From the NCBI GenBank assembly GCA_965230485.1, contig CBDDLA010000001.1:248001-312000 (forward strand): 64,000 nt of DNA, written 5' to 3'. The position numbers were made by a program, and so were the translations under genes. Of this stretch, positions 53,093 through 62,506 are shown in pieces. Below the pieces are notes generated by a model. That model was not told the origin of the DNA, did no database searches, and saw only the letters and a program-made list of their open reading frames with translations. Source of the stretch: Putridiphycobacter sp965230485 (GTDB lineage Bacteria; Bacteroidota; Bacteroidia; Flavobacteriales_D; Crocinitomicaceae). Numbering within the stretch: position 1 is the first letter of the stretch; every line of letters begins with the position of its first letter.

Positions 53093-53866
53093 TTATTTTA
53101 ATTTTCTAGATTGCCAAAAGTTTCCGTTTCCAGAGTTTGAACCAAAATGATAACACAATGTGGTTTGATAATACTGGTGAGTTCGGGCAATTGAAGTATT
53201 TGTTGTATAGTCAATAAGTCCCAAATAAAACGAAGTACTCAACTCAACTCTGTCTATTTTATAGGCTAGCCCAAATTTAGCACCCCAGTCAAAACTTCTT
53301 AAACTATTGCCACTTTGACTGGTTGTTTCAGAAATGGATTCGGCAGGAGGTAAAAAACCAGCAAAACCGCCTAATAGTTCTGAACTTATAATTGAAAAAA
53401 TTGGGGTTCGCTCTGTTGCAGTTTCCTTAGTAGTAGACCGAAACATGAAACTTGATTGGAGTCCAGCTAAAACACTTAATCCTTTGTAGTTTAACTTTGC
53501 TAGTAATGGAATCTCGAAATAATTTTGAGTAACTCTTCCACTGGTATTCGTGTAAGTATTTAGGTCAAGTTGATCAATCTCACCAATGCCTAAAAAAGAA
53601 AGCAGAGGATTGACTGAAACTTCATTAATTTCGTACTGCTGTTTTTTTTCGGTATAGTAAACACCTGAACGAATTGACACAAAATCATTTAATTGATATT
53701 CGGCAAATCCGCCAAAATGCCACCCCAGTCCATAGGAATGACCTGTATAATCTTCTGAAAGCCAAATGATATTTAATCCCGCTTCAGGACCAAAGGATAA
53801 ACCTTGACTATAAGATTTTGTAAATGGTAATAAAAATAGAAGTAGAAGAAAATAATTATTTTTCAT
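53093..53866 (-). CDS. Outer-membrane beta-barrel protein (PorT-like)
   Basis: 257 residues. Signal peptide about 1-20 (LLLFLLPFTKSYSQ), then alternating hydrophobic strands typical of small PorT/OmpX-like barrels: GWHFGGFAEYQL, VSIRSGVYYTEKK, LSTSFYLG and a terminal CYHFG strand. Spaced 5 bp from the LOG-family gene on the same strand. Role unknown. Confidence 0.75.
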   Translation of the reverse strand: MKNNYFLLLLFLLPFTKSYSQGLSFGPEAGLNIIWLSEDYTGHSYGLGWHFGGFAEYQLNDFVSIRSGVYYTEKKQQYEINEVSVNPLLSFLGIGEIDQLDLNTYTNTSGRVTQNYFEIPLLAKLNYKGLSVLAGLQSSFMFRSTTKETATERTPIFSIISSELLGGFAGFLPPAESISETTSQSGNSLRSFDWGAKFGLAYKIDRVELSTSFYLGLIDYTTNTSIARTHQYYQTTLCYHFGSNSGNGNFWQSRKLK

Positions 53867-53871
53867 GGATT

Positions 53872-54552
53872 TTAAAAATTAGGACGAAGTAAGTGAGATT
53901 CATAAAAGTCGTTTATAAACTTAACAGCTTCCTCAGGACTGTCAGTTATTTTGAATAATTCCATATCCTCAGGATTAATATTTTGCTCGTCACCAAGCAT
54001 ACTGCTCCTGAGCCAATCAATCATTCCACTCCAATACTTAGATCCGAATAGAACAACTGGTTTACGATCTATTTTTTTAGTTTGGATTAGTGTCAATGCT
54101 TCAAACAATTCATCCAGGGTTCCAAAGCCTCCTGGAAATGTAATAAAACCTTGCGTATACTTAACAAACATGACCTTGCGGACAAAGAAATAGTCGAAAT
54201 CAACAGGGTGATTCACATAGCGATTACCACTCTGCTCAAATGGAAGAACGATATTAAGACCCACTGACTTTCCATTCGCGAGGTTGGCTCCTTTATTTCC
54301 AGCCTCCATAATACCTGGTCCACCACCAGTAATGACGCCATACCCAGACTGAACGAGCAGTTCTGAGGTTCTAACAGCATCTTTGTAATAAGGATTATCG
54401 GGTTCGGTTCTTGCCGATCCAAACACAGAGACGCATGGGCCTATACGTGCCATTTTTTCATACCCTTCAACAAACTCAGACATTATTTTAAATATTGCCC
54501 AACTATCATTTGTTCTTATTTCATTCCAGTCCTTATTTGCAAGTTCAACCAT
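53872..54552 (-). CDS. LOG family protein (TIGR00730)
   Basis: 226 residues. Rossmann-like fold with GGGPGIMEAGNKGA (about 76-89) and PGGFGTLDELFE (about 140-151), the two family hallmarks. LOG proteins cleave ribose phosphate from nucleoside monophosphates, including cytokinin ribotides; many bacterial ones are general AMP-type phosphoribohydrolases. Short opening segment before the fold matches the longer Bacteroidota forms. Confidence 0.9.
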   Translation of the reverse strand: MVELANKDWNEIRTNDSWAIFKIMSEFVEGYEKMARIGPCVSVFGSARTEPDNPYYKDAVRTSELLVQSGYGVITGGGPGIMEAGNKGANLANGKSVGLNIVLPFEQSGNRYVNHPVDFDYFFVRKVMFVKYTQGFITFPGGFGTLDELFEALTLIQTKKIDRKPVVLFGSKYWSGMIDWLRSSMLGDEQNINPEDMELFKITDSPEEAVKFINDFYESHLLRPNF

Positions 54553-54649
54553 TATAATTTTTTACTTCGTTAAATTAAAGCAGGAAAGTTAATTAATTTT
54601 AGTCAACTTTGAACTCCATAATTGTTAATATTTAGTGAAACATAACAAC

Positions 54650-54679
54650 TTGATTTTAAAATAAAATACCATAGTTTTG
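54650..54679 (+). promoter_or_regulatory. Bacteroidota-type promoter for the DPP IV operon
   Basis: TTG (54650-54652), 19 bases, TAGTTTTG (54672-54679). Exact consensus in both boxes and ideal spacing; 26 bases before the ATG at 54706. The best promoter in the window. Confidence 0.7.
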
Positions 54680-54705
54680 TATATTAGCTTTTCAAATTAA
54701 ATTCA

Positions 54706-56883
54706 ATGATTCAAAAGTGCCTTTTTTTCGTATTTTTATTGTTTATCAGTTCTTTAACAAGTTGCTTAGCGCAAAAAGAACTATCAAATCAAACGATATG
54801 GGCTTCTGCTGATTTTAAACCGGACTATATTTATTCGGTTAACTCAATGAATGACGGGGAACATTTCTCACTGTTAGAGGATAACAAAATAATTGAATAC
54901 AGTTATAAAGATTTTGGAACACCAAGTAGAGTAATACTTGACTTAAATACTTTGTTATTTGAAAGTAAATCACTTAAAGCAAATGATTACTTTTTTAATG
55001 CTGATGAAACAAAGGTTTTAATAGCAACAGATATGAAACGTATTTACAGACGAAGTTTTACAGCTAACTATTTCATTGTTGACCTAGTAAGTGGTGAAAT
55101 TACTGCATTATCCGATAAAGGAGTCCAACAGTTAGCTGATTTTTCTCCTGATGGGCAAAAAGTAGCTTATGTCCAAAATAATAATATTTTCTATTATGAT
55201 TTAGATACTAAACAAACCATTCAGGTAACTGGAGATGGTAAAAAAAATGAAATAATTAATGGTGCTACGGACTGGGTTTATGAAGAAGAGTTTGCAATTA
55301 CCAAAGGGTTCTATTGGTCTCCAAATTCTCGAAGTATTGCATTTTATCAATTTAATGAAAAGGACGTGCCTGAGTTTACAATGCCTTATTATTATGGAAA
55401 GACTTACCCTTTTCAATATACATTCAAATATCCAAAGGCAGGAGAAAAGAATTCTATACTTTCAATAAATATTCATGACCTTGAAACTAGAAAGTCCTAT
55501 AATGTATTGACTTCTGGTAGCAATTTCGAATATTTTCCTCGCATGAAATGGACTAATGATGGTCAGTTATGTGTTTTAGGATTGAATAGGCATCAAAGTA
55601 TTTTGACTTATATGCTAATAGAGAATTACACTTTAGAAGAGGTTGTATTAAATGTATTTCATACTGACCAATCAGATACATATTTAGAAATTGATGATAA
55701 TTTAATCTTCTTAAAAAATGAAAATGCACTCCTAAGAACTTCCGAAAAAAGTGGCTTTAGGCACATATATAAGGTGAGCTTTAAAGGAAAAGAAAAGCAA
55801 ATTACAAGTGGAGACTGGGATGTAATAGATTTAAAGGGTGTTAATGAAGAGAATAATTTAATTTATTATACATCTTCCGAAGAAAGTGCCATACATAAAG
55901 CACTTTACAGCATAGACTTAAATGGAAAAAATCAAGAAAAACTATCTAAAAATAAAGGAAGTAATGATGCTGATTTTAGCAATGGAATGAAATATTTCAT
56001 AAACTATTATACAAATGCTAATCGTCCGTACTTAATTACACTGCATGACTCAAAAGGCAAAAGGTTGAAAATTTTAGAGGATAATAGGAGTCTTCAGAAA
56101 TCACTAAATTCACTCAATATTTCTAAAAAAGAGTTTATTTCAATAAAAGGTGCAAAGGATGATCTAAATGCGTCAATTATTAAACCAAAAAAATTCGACC
56201 CTTCAAAAAAATACCCTGTCTACTTTAATATTTACAATGGCCCAGGAAGTAACCTTGTTGCTGATGCTTGGCAGGGGAGTAATTATATGTATCACCAACT
56301 TTTAGCAAATAAAGGTTATATCGTCATTTCTGTTGATACGAGAGGGACAATGAATAGGGGAGCAGATTTTAAAAAGTCAACGTACCTACAATTGGGAAAA
56401 TTGGAAACGGAAGATATGATTGCCGTGGCAAAAGAAGTTTCAAAATGGGATTACGTTGATGAAAATAGAATTGGTGTTCAGGGATGGAGTTACGGTGGAT
56501 ATATGGCGGCTTTATGCATGACCAAAGGAGCAGATATTTTCAAGATGGGGATTTCAGTAGCACCAGTGACAAATTGGCGCTGGTATGATAATATTTATAC
56601 GGAACGCTTTATGAGAACACCACAAGAAAACCCAGATGGTTATGATGATAATTCTCCAATTAATCACGTAGAAAAGCTTAAAGGTAAGTTTTTGATAGTA
56701 CATGGTGCTGGTGACGACAATGTCCATTTGCAAAACACTATGGAAATGACTGAAAAAATGGTGGCTAAAAATATAGATTTTGACATGGCCATTTATACTA
56801 ATAAAAATCATGGGATTTATGGAGGCAATACAAGGCTTCACCTATTTAATAAACTACTTGACTTTACACTTAATAACTTATAA
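54706..56883 (+). CDS. Dipeptidyl peptidase IV family S9 serine protease
   Basis: 725 residues. Signal sequence ends near residue 23 (LTSCLAQ); LTSC could also act as a lipobox. N-terminal beta-propeller (about 45-480), including the double-Glu substrate motif WVYEEE near 190. C-terminal alpha/beta hydrolase with triad Ser595 in GWSYGGY, Asp671 in GAGDDNVH and His702 in NKNHGIYG; spacing matches human DPP4. Removes X-Pro dipeptides in periplasm or outside. Starts an operon running to about 60174. Confidence 0.92.
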   Translation: MIQKCLFFVFLLFISSLTSCLAQKELSNQTIWASADFKPDYIYSVNSMNDGEHFSLLEDNKIIEYSYKDFGTPSRVILDLNTLLFESKSLKANDYFFNADETKVLIATDMKRIYRRSFTANYFIVDLVSGEITALSDKGVQQLADFSPDGQKVAYVQNNNIFYYDLDTKQTIQVTGDGKKNEIINGATDWVYEEEFAITKGFYWSPNSRSIAFYQFNEKDVPEFTMPYYYGKTYPFQYTFKYPKAGEKNSILSINIHDLETRKSYNVLTSGSNFEYFPRMKWTNDGQLCVLGLNRHQSILTYMLIENYTLEEVVLNVFHTDQSDTYLEIDDNLIFLKNENALLRTSEKSGFRHIYKVSFKGKEKQITSGDWDVIDLKGVNEENNLIYYTSSEESAIHKALYSIDLNGKNQEKLSKNKGSNDADFSNGMKYFINYYTNANRPYLITLHDSKGKRLKILEDNRSLQKSLNSLNISKKEFISIKGAKDDLNASIIKPKKFDPSKKYPVYFNIYNGPGSNLVADAWQGSNYMYHQLLANKGYIVISVDTRGTMNRGADFKKSTYLQLGKLETEDMIAVAKEVSKWDYVDENRIGVQGWSYGGYMAALCMTKGADIFKMGISVAPVTNWRWYDNIYTERFMRTPQENPDGYDDNSPINHVEKLKGKFLIVHGAGDDNVHLQNTMEMTEKMVAKNIDFDMAIYTNKNHGIYGGNTRLHLFNKLLDFTLNNL

Positions 56884-56892
56884 ACGATCATA

Positions 56893-57525
56893 ATGAAGAA
56901 AACATTTATACTCTTAGCGATTGCAGGGATACTGCTATCATGCGGGAATTCTAAAGAAGTTGAAAAGAAAAATAACCAAACAGCTGTTTCTAGTACGGTA
57001 AAAACAGGTGATGATGACAAAATAGAGAATAAGATATCAAGAATGCCAGGATTGGAAGACTCTAATAATGAAATGGTTGATGGAGCAATTGTAAAGGAGA
57101 ATATTGGAGGTTCGGAGCCATTGACTATCGATTGGTTAGACTTTGAAACAGCCATTGATCTTAATAAGGAAAATCCTAGGTATATTTTTATTGACATGTA
57201 TACGGATTGGTGTGGTTGGTGTAAAAAAATGGATGCTACTACATTTTTAGATCCTGATGTTGTATCCTACATGAATCAGCATTTCTATTCAGTTAAAATG
57301 AATGCCGAGATGAGGGAAGCCATTGCTTATAACGGACAATTATATGAATATAAACAATTTAATGCAAAGGCGGGTTATAATTCACTAGCGGTTAGTTTAC
57401 TTGATAGTCAAATGAGCTTTCCTTCGTTCGTGATTCTTGATAAAAAGGAAGCGAAAAAGGGTAAAATTATGGGGTATAAACAAGCTTCAACATTCTTAAT
57501 TGAATTGAAAAAATATGTCAAATAG
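56893..57525 (+). CDS. Thioredoxin-fold lipoprotein (thioredoxin_7/DUF255-like)
   Basis: 210 residues. Lipobox LLSC (Cys17), charged linker to about 75, then a thioredoxin-like fold with DMYTDWCGWCKKM (Cys107, Cys110) and a cis-Pro at MSFPSFV. Likely a periplasmic or outer-membrane disulfide reductase. The 3' end overlaps tag by 11 bp. Confidence 0.85.
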   Translation: MKKTFILLAIAGILLSCGNSKEVEKKNNQTAVSSTVKTGDDDKIENKISRMPGLEDSNNEMVDGAIVKENIGGSEPLTIDWLDFETAIDLNKENPRYIFIDMYTDWCGWCKKMDATTFLDPDVVSYMNQHFYSVKMNAEMREAIAYNGQLYEYKQFNAKAGYNSLAVSLLDSQMSFPSFVILDKKEAKKGKIMGYKQASTFLIELKKYVK

Positions 57526-58096
57526 CCATAAGGTTCGTTGTGAATGGTCCGTAAAAACTGCTTATGAACAACAATATCATGATGAGGAGTGGGGAGTGCC
57601 AGTCCATGATGATAGGTTGTTATTTGAGATGATTACGCTTGAAGGAGCTCAGGCTGGTTTATCATGGAGTACAGTTTTAGCTAAACGAGAAGGTTATAGG
57701 AAGGCTTTTCATAATTTTGATATTGTAAAAGTTAGCCAATTTACTAAGGACCAAGAGCTCAAATTACAATCTAATCCTAACATTGTTAGAAATAAACTTA
57801 AAATTGCTTCTACGGTTACCAACGCAAAGGCGTTCCTAGCCATTCAACATGAGTTTGGAAGCTTTGACAAGTATATTTGGCAATTTGTTAATCATCAGCC
57901 AATTCAAAATCATATTCAATCCATTTCTGATATTCCAGCATCTACACCTCTGTCTGACACCGTTAGCAAGGATTTAAAAAAGAGAGGATTTAAATTCGTT
58001 GGAACAACTATATGCTATGCGTTTATGCAGGCCATTGGGATGGTGAATGATCATACAGTTAATTGTTTTAGATATGAACAAATAAAAAGTGAATAA
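57515..58096 (+). CDS. tag: DNA-3-methyladenine glycosylase I
   Basis: 193 residues, close to E. coli Tag. CEW at the N-terminus, YHDEEWGVP, FEMITLEGAQAGLSWSTVL, GYRKAF, and C-terminal GMVNDHTVNCF supply the zinc ligands (Cys, His, His, Cys). Excises 3-methyladenine from alkylated DNA. Overlap with the thioredoxin gene makes it part of the dpp operon. Confidence 0.95.
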   Translation: MSNSHKVRCEWSVKTAYEQQYHDEEWGVPVHDDRLLFEMITLEGAQAGLSWSTVLAKREGYRKAFHNFDIVKVSQFTKDQELKLQSNPNIVRNKLKIASTVTNAKAFLAIQHEFGSFDKYIWQFVNHQPIQNHIQSISDIPASTPLSDTVSKDLKKRGFKFVGTTICYAFMQAIGMVNDHTVNCFRYEQIKSE

Positions 58097-58151
58097 ATAG
58101 CCGACTATTTTTAGGTAATTTTTCTACTTAAAATCTACTTTTACTTTCTAT

Positions 58152-58796
58152 ATGCTGGACACTTTCAAACATAAAGGGATGCGAAAGCAACTCGTAGAAA
58201 CTTTGTCAAAAAAAGGAATTAAAAACAAATCGGTGCTTGAGGCTTTTAATACCGTTCCCCGACATTATTTTTTAGATAAAGCATTTACTGAACAGGCTTA
58301 TTCAAATATGGCATTCCAAATTGGGGCCGACCAAACCATTTCACATCCTTATACTGTTGCATTTCAATCTGAACTGCTTGATATTAAAAAGGGTGATAAG
58401 GTACTAGAAATTGGAACGGGAAGTGGTTTTCAAACGGCTATTCTATGTGAGTTGGGTGCCAAAGTTTTTTCGATAGAACGTCAAAAAGAATTGTTCTTAA
58501 AAACAAAACATTTATTGCCCAAATTGAATTATACCCCTCGGTTAAAATACGGTGATGGTTATGAAGGCTGGGAATCGTTTGCTCCATTTGATAGTATCAT
58601 TGTGACTTGTGGGGCACCTTACATTCCTGAAAAATTAGTTGAACAATTGAAAAATGGAGGTAAATTAGTTATCCCAGTTGGAGAGGGGAGAGAACAAGAA
58701 ATGGTTTTGATTCAAAAAGACATAACTGGCGAAACTCATCTTACTAAAAAAGGCGTATTTAGCTTTGTACCAATGCTTAAAAATACAAATAAATAA
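58152..58796 (+). CDS. pcm: Protein-L-isoaspartate O-methyltransferase
   Basis: 214 residues. Pcm motifs: PRHYFL, GADQTISHPYTVAFQSELL, SAM loop VLEIGTGSGFQTAIL and GDGYEGWESFAPFDSIIVT. Methylates isoaspartyl residues to repair damaged proteins. The stop overlaps the next ATG (TAATG), tying it to the unknown pair downstream. Confidence 0.95.
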   Translation: MLDTFKHKGMRKQLVETLSKKGIKNKSVLEAFNTVPRHYFLDKAFTEQAYSNMAFQIGADQTISHPYTVAFQSELLDIKKGDKVLEIGTGSGFQTAILCELGAKVFSIERQKELFLKTKHLLPKLNYTPRLKYGDGYEGWESFAPFDSIIVTCGAPYIPEKLVEQLKNGGKLVIPVGEGREQEMVLIQKDITGETHLTKKGVFSFVPMLKNTNK

Positions 58797-59380
58797 TGTT
58801 TAACGTCATAGACATAGCATTGATTAAAAATAATGTTGTTTTATCAACAGAAGGGGATGAATATGAATTACTTGAAACTAATAGTCCTTCCTGCTTAATC
58901 ATCAATTCATTATTAAAACAACTAAAAGTATCTACGCTAAACTATGCTTATGCAATTCATAAGGGGAGATGCCTTTATTTACGAGAATTGAACCCAATAT
59001 TAGAATTAGTTGATCAAACTTGTCGCTTTGATCTAGATAAAAAAAACATCCTAAATGTGATAGATATTTATCTGTTTAACATGTTTTTAAATCTATCTAG
59101 ATTAAGTAATAGTTCAGTCGAATGTTTTGTGAAATGGGGTAAAAAAATAGAATGGTATTTTGATATTAATCATCAGAATAATAGTAACGAATTATCTAAT
59201 AAAGTGCTGAAATATCCATTGACCAAGGAAAATGAAATTTATAAACAGAGGTTTTTGGTTTTATTAAATCATTCATTTTTAGATAAATTAAAAACCTCAT
59301 TGTCACTTTGGAAAATAGAGAATAATATGGTTTATGATCTGCCTGTTTGGTATGATACCCTATATAATCCAAAGATATGA
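58796..59380 (+). CDS. Unknown protein, possibly a degenerate HipA-like kinase
   Basis: 194 residues, cytoplasmic. No close family recognised. Residues 90-126 (D-x-Y-L-F-N-x-F-L-N-L-S-R-L-S-N, then W-x-K-x-I-E-W-x-F-D-I-N) line up by eye with the catalytic and metal-binding segments of the short HipA-like kinases that are paired with DUF3037. If so, the catalytic Asp of NxDR is Ser101 here, while the second Asp (Asp123) is kept, giving a pseudokinase. This is a remote reading. It is coupled to pcm by a TAATG overlap and to the next gene by ATGA. Confidence 0.4.
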   Translation: MFNVIDIALIKNNVVLSTEGDEYELLETNSPSCLIINSLLKQLKVSTLNYAYAIHKGRCLYLRELNPILELVDQTCRFDLDKKNILNVIDIYLFNMFLNLSRLSNSSVECFVKWGKKIEWYFDINHQNNSNELSNKVLKYPLTKENEIYKQRFLVLLNHSFLDKLKTSLSLWKIENNMVYDLPVWYDTLYNPKI

Positions 59381-60174
59381 GTTCTTTTTTTACAATTATA
59401 TATATTAAAACCAACAGGTTATCTGATGAAAAGATAGCGATAGGTTTATTGGCAAACATTAATGACCTTCCTGAATTTCATTTTTCAGATTATAAGCTGA
59501 ATTTTGCCTTAAAATCAGTTAATAGTAATGTGTCTCGAAGTATTCGAAAAAGCTTAAAACGACTGACCAATGATGTGAATAAATACATTAATGGTGAGAC
59601 AACTATTCCCATGTTTGATGAGCCATATGCAAAGCGTTTACTTGAAAAATTAGTACTTAAAAAAAGGGGGATTCTCTTTTATGGAGAATTATTTAAGCTA
59701 GAAAAATCAATAGTTTATCAGAAATTATTTAAAAAATATATTTCTAAAAATTTTGCCCCAAGCGAGTCGAGTCATTACCAGATTCTTTCGTTTAAAAAAA
59801 GATTTAATCAGCATATTACTCATCAACGCTTTGATTCTTTTTTCAAAAAAAAGTGGCTAAATGACAATGAGTTTCCATTGTTGAGTTCCCCACTTCAAGT
59901 AGATTTATTTAGACAGAAAAGCGGTTTTACCGTGTTCAAAGCCTTAGATTTCAGTCACACGGAAGTGACCATCCAGCGGCATATTGCTATCTTTAGAATG
60001 GTTGTAGAAAGCTTAAGTAAATACTCTTCTGAAAATGGGTTGAGCAAGGGAAGGTATTACCTAGTTTATGATACGCCCAAAACGATTCCGAAAAGGGAGT
60101 TAGTCTTTAAAGTTAAATCGGTTTATAAAGAATTCGAGTTGATACAAATGAGTGAGATGTTAGACAAAATTTAA
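59377..60174 (+). CDS. Unknown protein, possibly DUF3037-like
   Basis: 265 residues, cytoplasmic, basic. The opening FFTIIYIKTNRLSDEKIAIGLL resembles the DUF3037 start (Y.....R...ERINVGVVL), and the C-terminal half (LFRQKSGFTVFKALDFS; RHIAIFRMVVESL; GRYYLVYDTP) resembles the second half of longer DUF3037 proteins. DUF3037 genes are usually next to HipA-like kinases. By-eye similarity only. Overlaps the previous gene by 4 bp and, at its 3' end, the convergent next gene by 4 bp. Confidence 0.4.
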   Translation: MSSFFTIIYIKTNRLSDEKIAIGLLANINDLPEFHFSDYKLNFALKSVNSNVSRSIRKSLKRLTNDVNKYINGETTIPMFDEPYAKRLLEKLVLKKRGILFYGELFKLEKSIVYQKLFKKYISKNFAPSESSHYQILSFKKRFNQHITHQRFDSFFKKKWLNDNEFPLLSSPLQVDLFRQKSGFTVFKALDFSHTEVTIQRHIAIFRMVVESLSKYSSENGLSKGRYYLVYDTPKTIPKRELVFKVKSVYKEFELIQMSEMLDKI

Positions 60175-60743
60175 GCTAATCTTTTCATGACGTAGCCGCT
60201 TACTTTAGCGTAGAATTGGTCTGGAGTTTGTGTCCGCCATGTCATGTCTTCCAATGCTCCTCCAGCGACAATATATGAGTCTATATTTTCTGATTTGAAT
60301 TCATCCATTACATGTTCTCTAAAATTAACAAATGTAATCCAACCATCTTGGTCTTCTACTTCGTCGAACCATTCTTCATAATAGCAATCATCTGAACAGT
60401 GAAAATTTAAGAGATTTTCACCAATTATGATGAACTTGAAAATCCCTTCACCCATTAATAGTTCAATAAAATCACGTTTAAATGTCATGATGTCATTCTC
60501 AATTGCATCATTCCATTCACCAATCAATTCTATAATGCAATAACCTTGCTCGTAATCGGCATAAAGCAACTTTAGAAATAAAGAAGGAGAGCCAATATTG
60601 TCCCATTGAGGATGAATAACATAATTGTAAATCTTATCTGTGAACTCAAATTCACTATATATCCTGCCATAAAAAGGCGACCTCTCATCTTCTTCAGCAA
60701 TGTATAAGCCTCTCCAATTATAATATGGTTCTATCGTGTGCAC
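60171..60743 (-). CDS. Conserved Bacteroidota protein of unknown function
   Basis: 190 residues from a GTG start; the N-terminus (IEPYYNWRGLYIAEEDERSPF) is one I associate with a highly conserved but uncharacterised Bacteroidota family, and it starts here. Many acidic and aromatic residues, HCSDDCYYEEW with two cysteines, and WNDAIENDI. No signal peptide. Function unknown. Its start is divergent from the DUF4836 gene. Confidence 0.75.
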   Translation of the reverse strand: MHTIEPYYNWRGLYIAEEDERSPFYGRIYSEFEFTDKIYNYVIHPQWDNIGSPSLFLKLLYADYEQGYCIIELIGEWNDAIENDIMTFKRDFIELLMGEGIFKFIIIGENLLNFHCSDDCYYEEWFDEVEDQDGWITFVNFREHVMDEFKSENIDSYIVAGGALEDMTWRTQTPDQFYAKVSGYVMKRLA

Positions 60744-60806
60744 GATTCAAAGATAATTTCTAATTTTACAATATACAATAGTCCTAATATGATAATTTCG
60801 GAAAAA

Positions 60807-62483
60807 ATGAGTTCAGCTTTTAAGATAATTTTTGTAGCCATAGTATTTGTTGGTATTTCTTCTTGCGGAAAAAGTGAAATGGATAGAAAGGATAAGGTGG
60901 CAGCCATTGTTGGTCAGTTAAGTGATCCCTTTCTTGCCATAACATTCGTTCCTCAAGTTTTAATAGATAAATCTGGAGCCAAAGATGGCGCATTGCCATT
61001 CACTTACGAGGCTTTTGCTAGTTTTTTTATGAGTGAAAGTAAAACAGGAATAGATAATAAGGGGCAAGTAGAGATTATTGTCGAGAATTCTGGAGGAATG
61101 GTTCCAAATGCCTATGCTTTTATTCCTTTAATTAGTGCTGACGATTTTAAAACACTAGTTACAAAAGAGCTAGCAGCTAAAGTACAAGAGAAAAACGGTG
61201 CTTATTATTTTAGAAAAGATGCTGATAACTATGTGGTAGCCTGGAAAGATGATTTGGCGATTGTTTCTAATATTCCAATATCGTTAGACAATTTATTTTC
61301 AAAGGGAACAAATGAATCTAAAGAAGCAGCAATTCGTTTGGTAAATCTTTTGAATGAAGTTTCTCGAAATAATATTAATAGTGAGTTTAGGGCCTTTTTT
61401 GACAGAGAAGGGGATATGCAATTATATGCTAACGGAAGTAGTGCCTATTCAATCATAGATGGGATGCGATTTATCTCTAAAAAAGATAAAGTAGAATATA
61501 AGTCGTTATTAGAAGGAACCATAATTGAAACTGCGCTTAATTTTGAAAATGGATCGATTCAATTGGATAATAACTTTGAATTATCTGACGCACTAGCAGA
61601 ATACTTTAAGATTTTGAAATCGAATAGTGTTGATGTTGATATGTTAAATTATGGTTTAAGTCAAAGTCCTATGACAGCAATATCGCTTAATATCTCAACA
61701 CCACAGATGATTAACATATTAAAAAAGCGAAGAGAGGTTTTGGAAACTGATGACCTGGAAGAAGGGCTTGCTGAAATGAATTTGACACTGGATGATGTGG
61801 AAAAAATGTTTAATGGTCAAATGGTTGTTATCATTGATGGAATGGATTCAATTAGCAAATCGTACAATAATTTTGAGGGTGAAGAAATCAATTATGTTGA
61901 CTATGAGCCTAGAACAGCTATTGTAATTGGCTTGAATGATACGGAGCGTGTCGAAAAATTAATGATGCAAATTTCGCTGGTTAACGGTAATGGTGAGGAG
62001 AATATGAATCAAATAGATGGTATGTATTATCATTTTGATAATGATAAAATGATTCTAGTGAATTCAATTGATTGGTTGAATAAAATTAAAAATGAAGAAA
62101 CTAAATCAATTAAAAATGAAAGGCTAGTCTCAGGTGGATTGTCCATATACTCCAACCCTCAATTAAACGAGGAGCTTGATTTAGATTTAGAAGAACTCGA
62201 AATGATTCAAAAAGATGTTGTAGACCTAGTAGTCAAAGTAGCTGATAAAGGGGCACACTTAACCATTAAATTCAAAGATGCTAATAAAAACGCACTCAGA
62301 ATTATATTAGAAAGGATAGTTGAAGCATTTGAAAATCAGGAAAAATCTTCAAACTATGACATGGAATCTATTTTAAATGAGGAATTGATTGAAGAGATAG
62401 AATCTGATGTAGAGGAATCAATGCAAGAATTGATCAATAGTAAGGAAATGAAAGACCTCAAGAAAGTAATTGAAGAGCTCTAG
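60807..62483 (+). CDS. DUF4836 family lipoprotein
   Basis: 558 residues from ATG 60807; this gives a lipoprotein signal with lipobox GISSC (Cys20). In-frame codons back to 60738 would place over 20 polar residues before it and overlap the divergent gene, so I reject them. The mature protein has DUF4836-type features (VIGLNDTERVEKLM, YYHFDNDKMILVNS) and an acidic, helical C-terminal tail (about 500-558). Probably outer-membrane anchored; function unknown. Confidence 0.75.
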   Translation: MSSAFKIIFVAIVFVGISSCGKSEMDRKDKVAAIVGQLSDPFLAITFVPQVLIDKSGAKDGALPFTYEAFASFFMSESKTGIDNKGQVEIIVENSGGMVPNAYAFIPLISADDFKTLVTKELAAKVQEKNGAYYFRKDADNYVVAWKDDLAIVSNIPISLDNLFSKGTNESKEAAIRLVNLLNEVSRNNINSEFRAFFDREGDMQLYANGSSAYSIIDGMRFISKKDKVEYKSLLEGTIIETALNFENGSIQLDNNFELSDALAEYFKILKSNSVDVDMLNYGLSQSPMTAISLNISTPQMINILKKRREVLETDDLEEGLAEMNLTLDDVEKMFNGQMVVIIDGMDSISKSYNNFEGEEINYVDYEPRTAIVIGLNDTERVEKLMMQISLVNGNGEENMNQIDGMYYHFDNDKMILVNSIDWLNKIKNEETKSIKNERLVSGGLSIYSNPQLNEELDLDLEELEMIQKDVVDLVVKVADKGAHLTIKFKDANKNALRIILERIVEAFENQEKSSNYDMESILNEELIEEIESDVEESMQELINSKEMKDLKKVIEEL

Positions 62484-62506
62484 TTATTAAAAAAAGAGGC
62501 TTTGCT

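Noticed and set aside
53075..53096. Tandem 10-bp repeat (GGAATAAGCA/GGAATAAGCT) and AATAAGCTTATT palindrome after purC
   Set aside because: Too short and weak in GC to be a confident terminator or attachment site; probably a local duplication at a convergent gene end.
60738..60806. Upstream extension of the DUF4836 gene
   Set aside because: It would place polar residues before a clean lipoprotein signal and overlap the divergent GTG-started gene.
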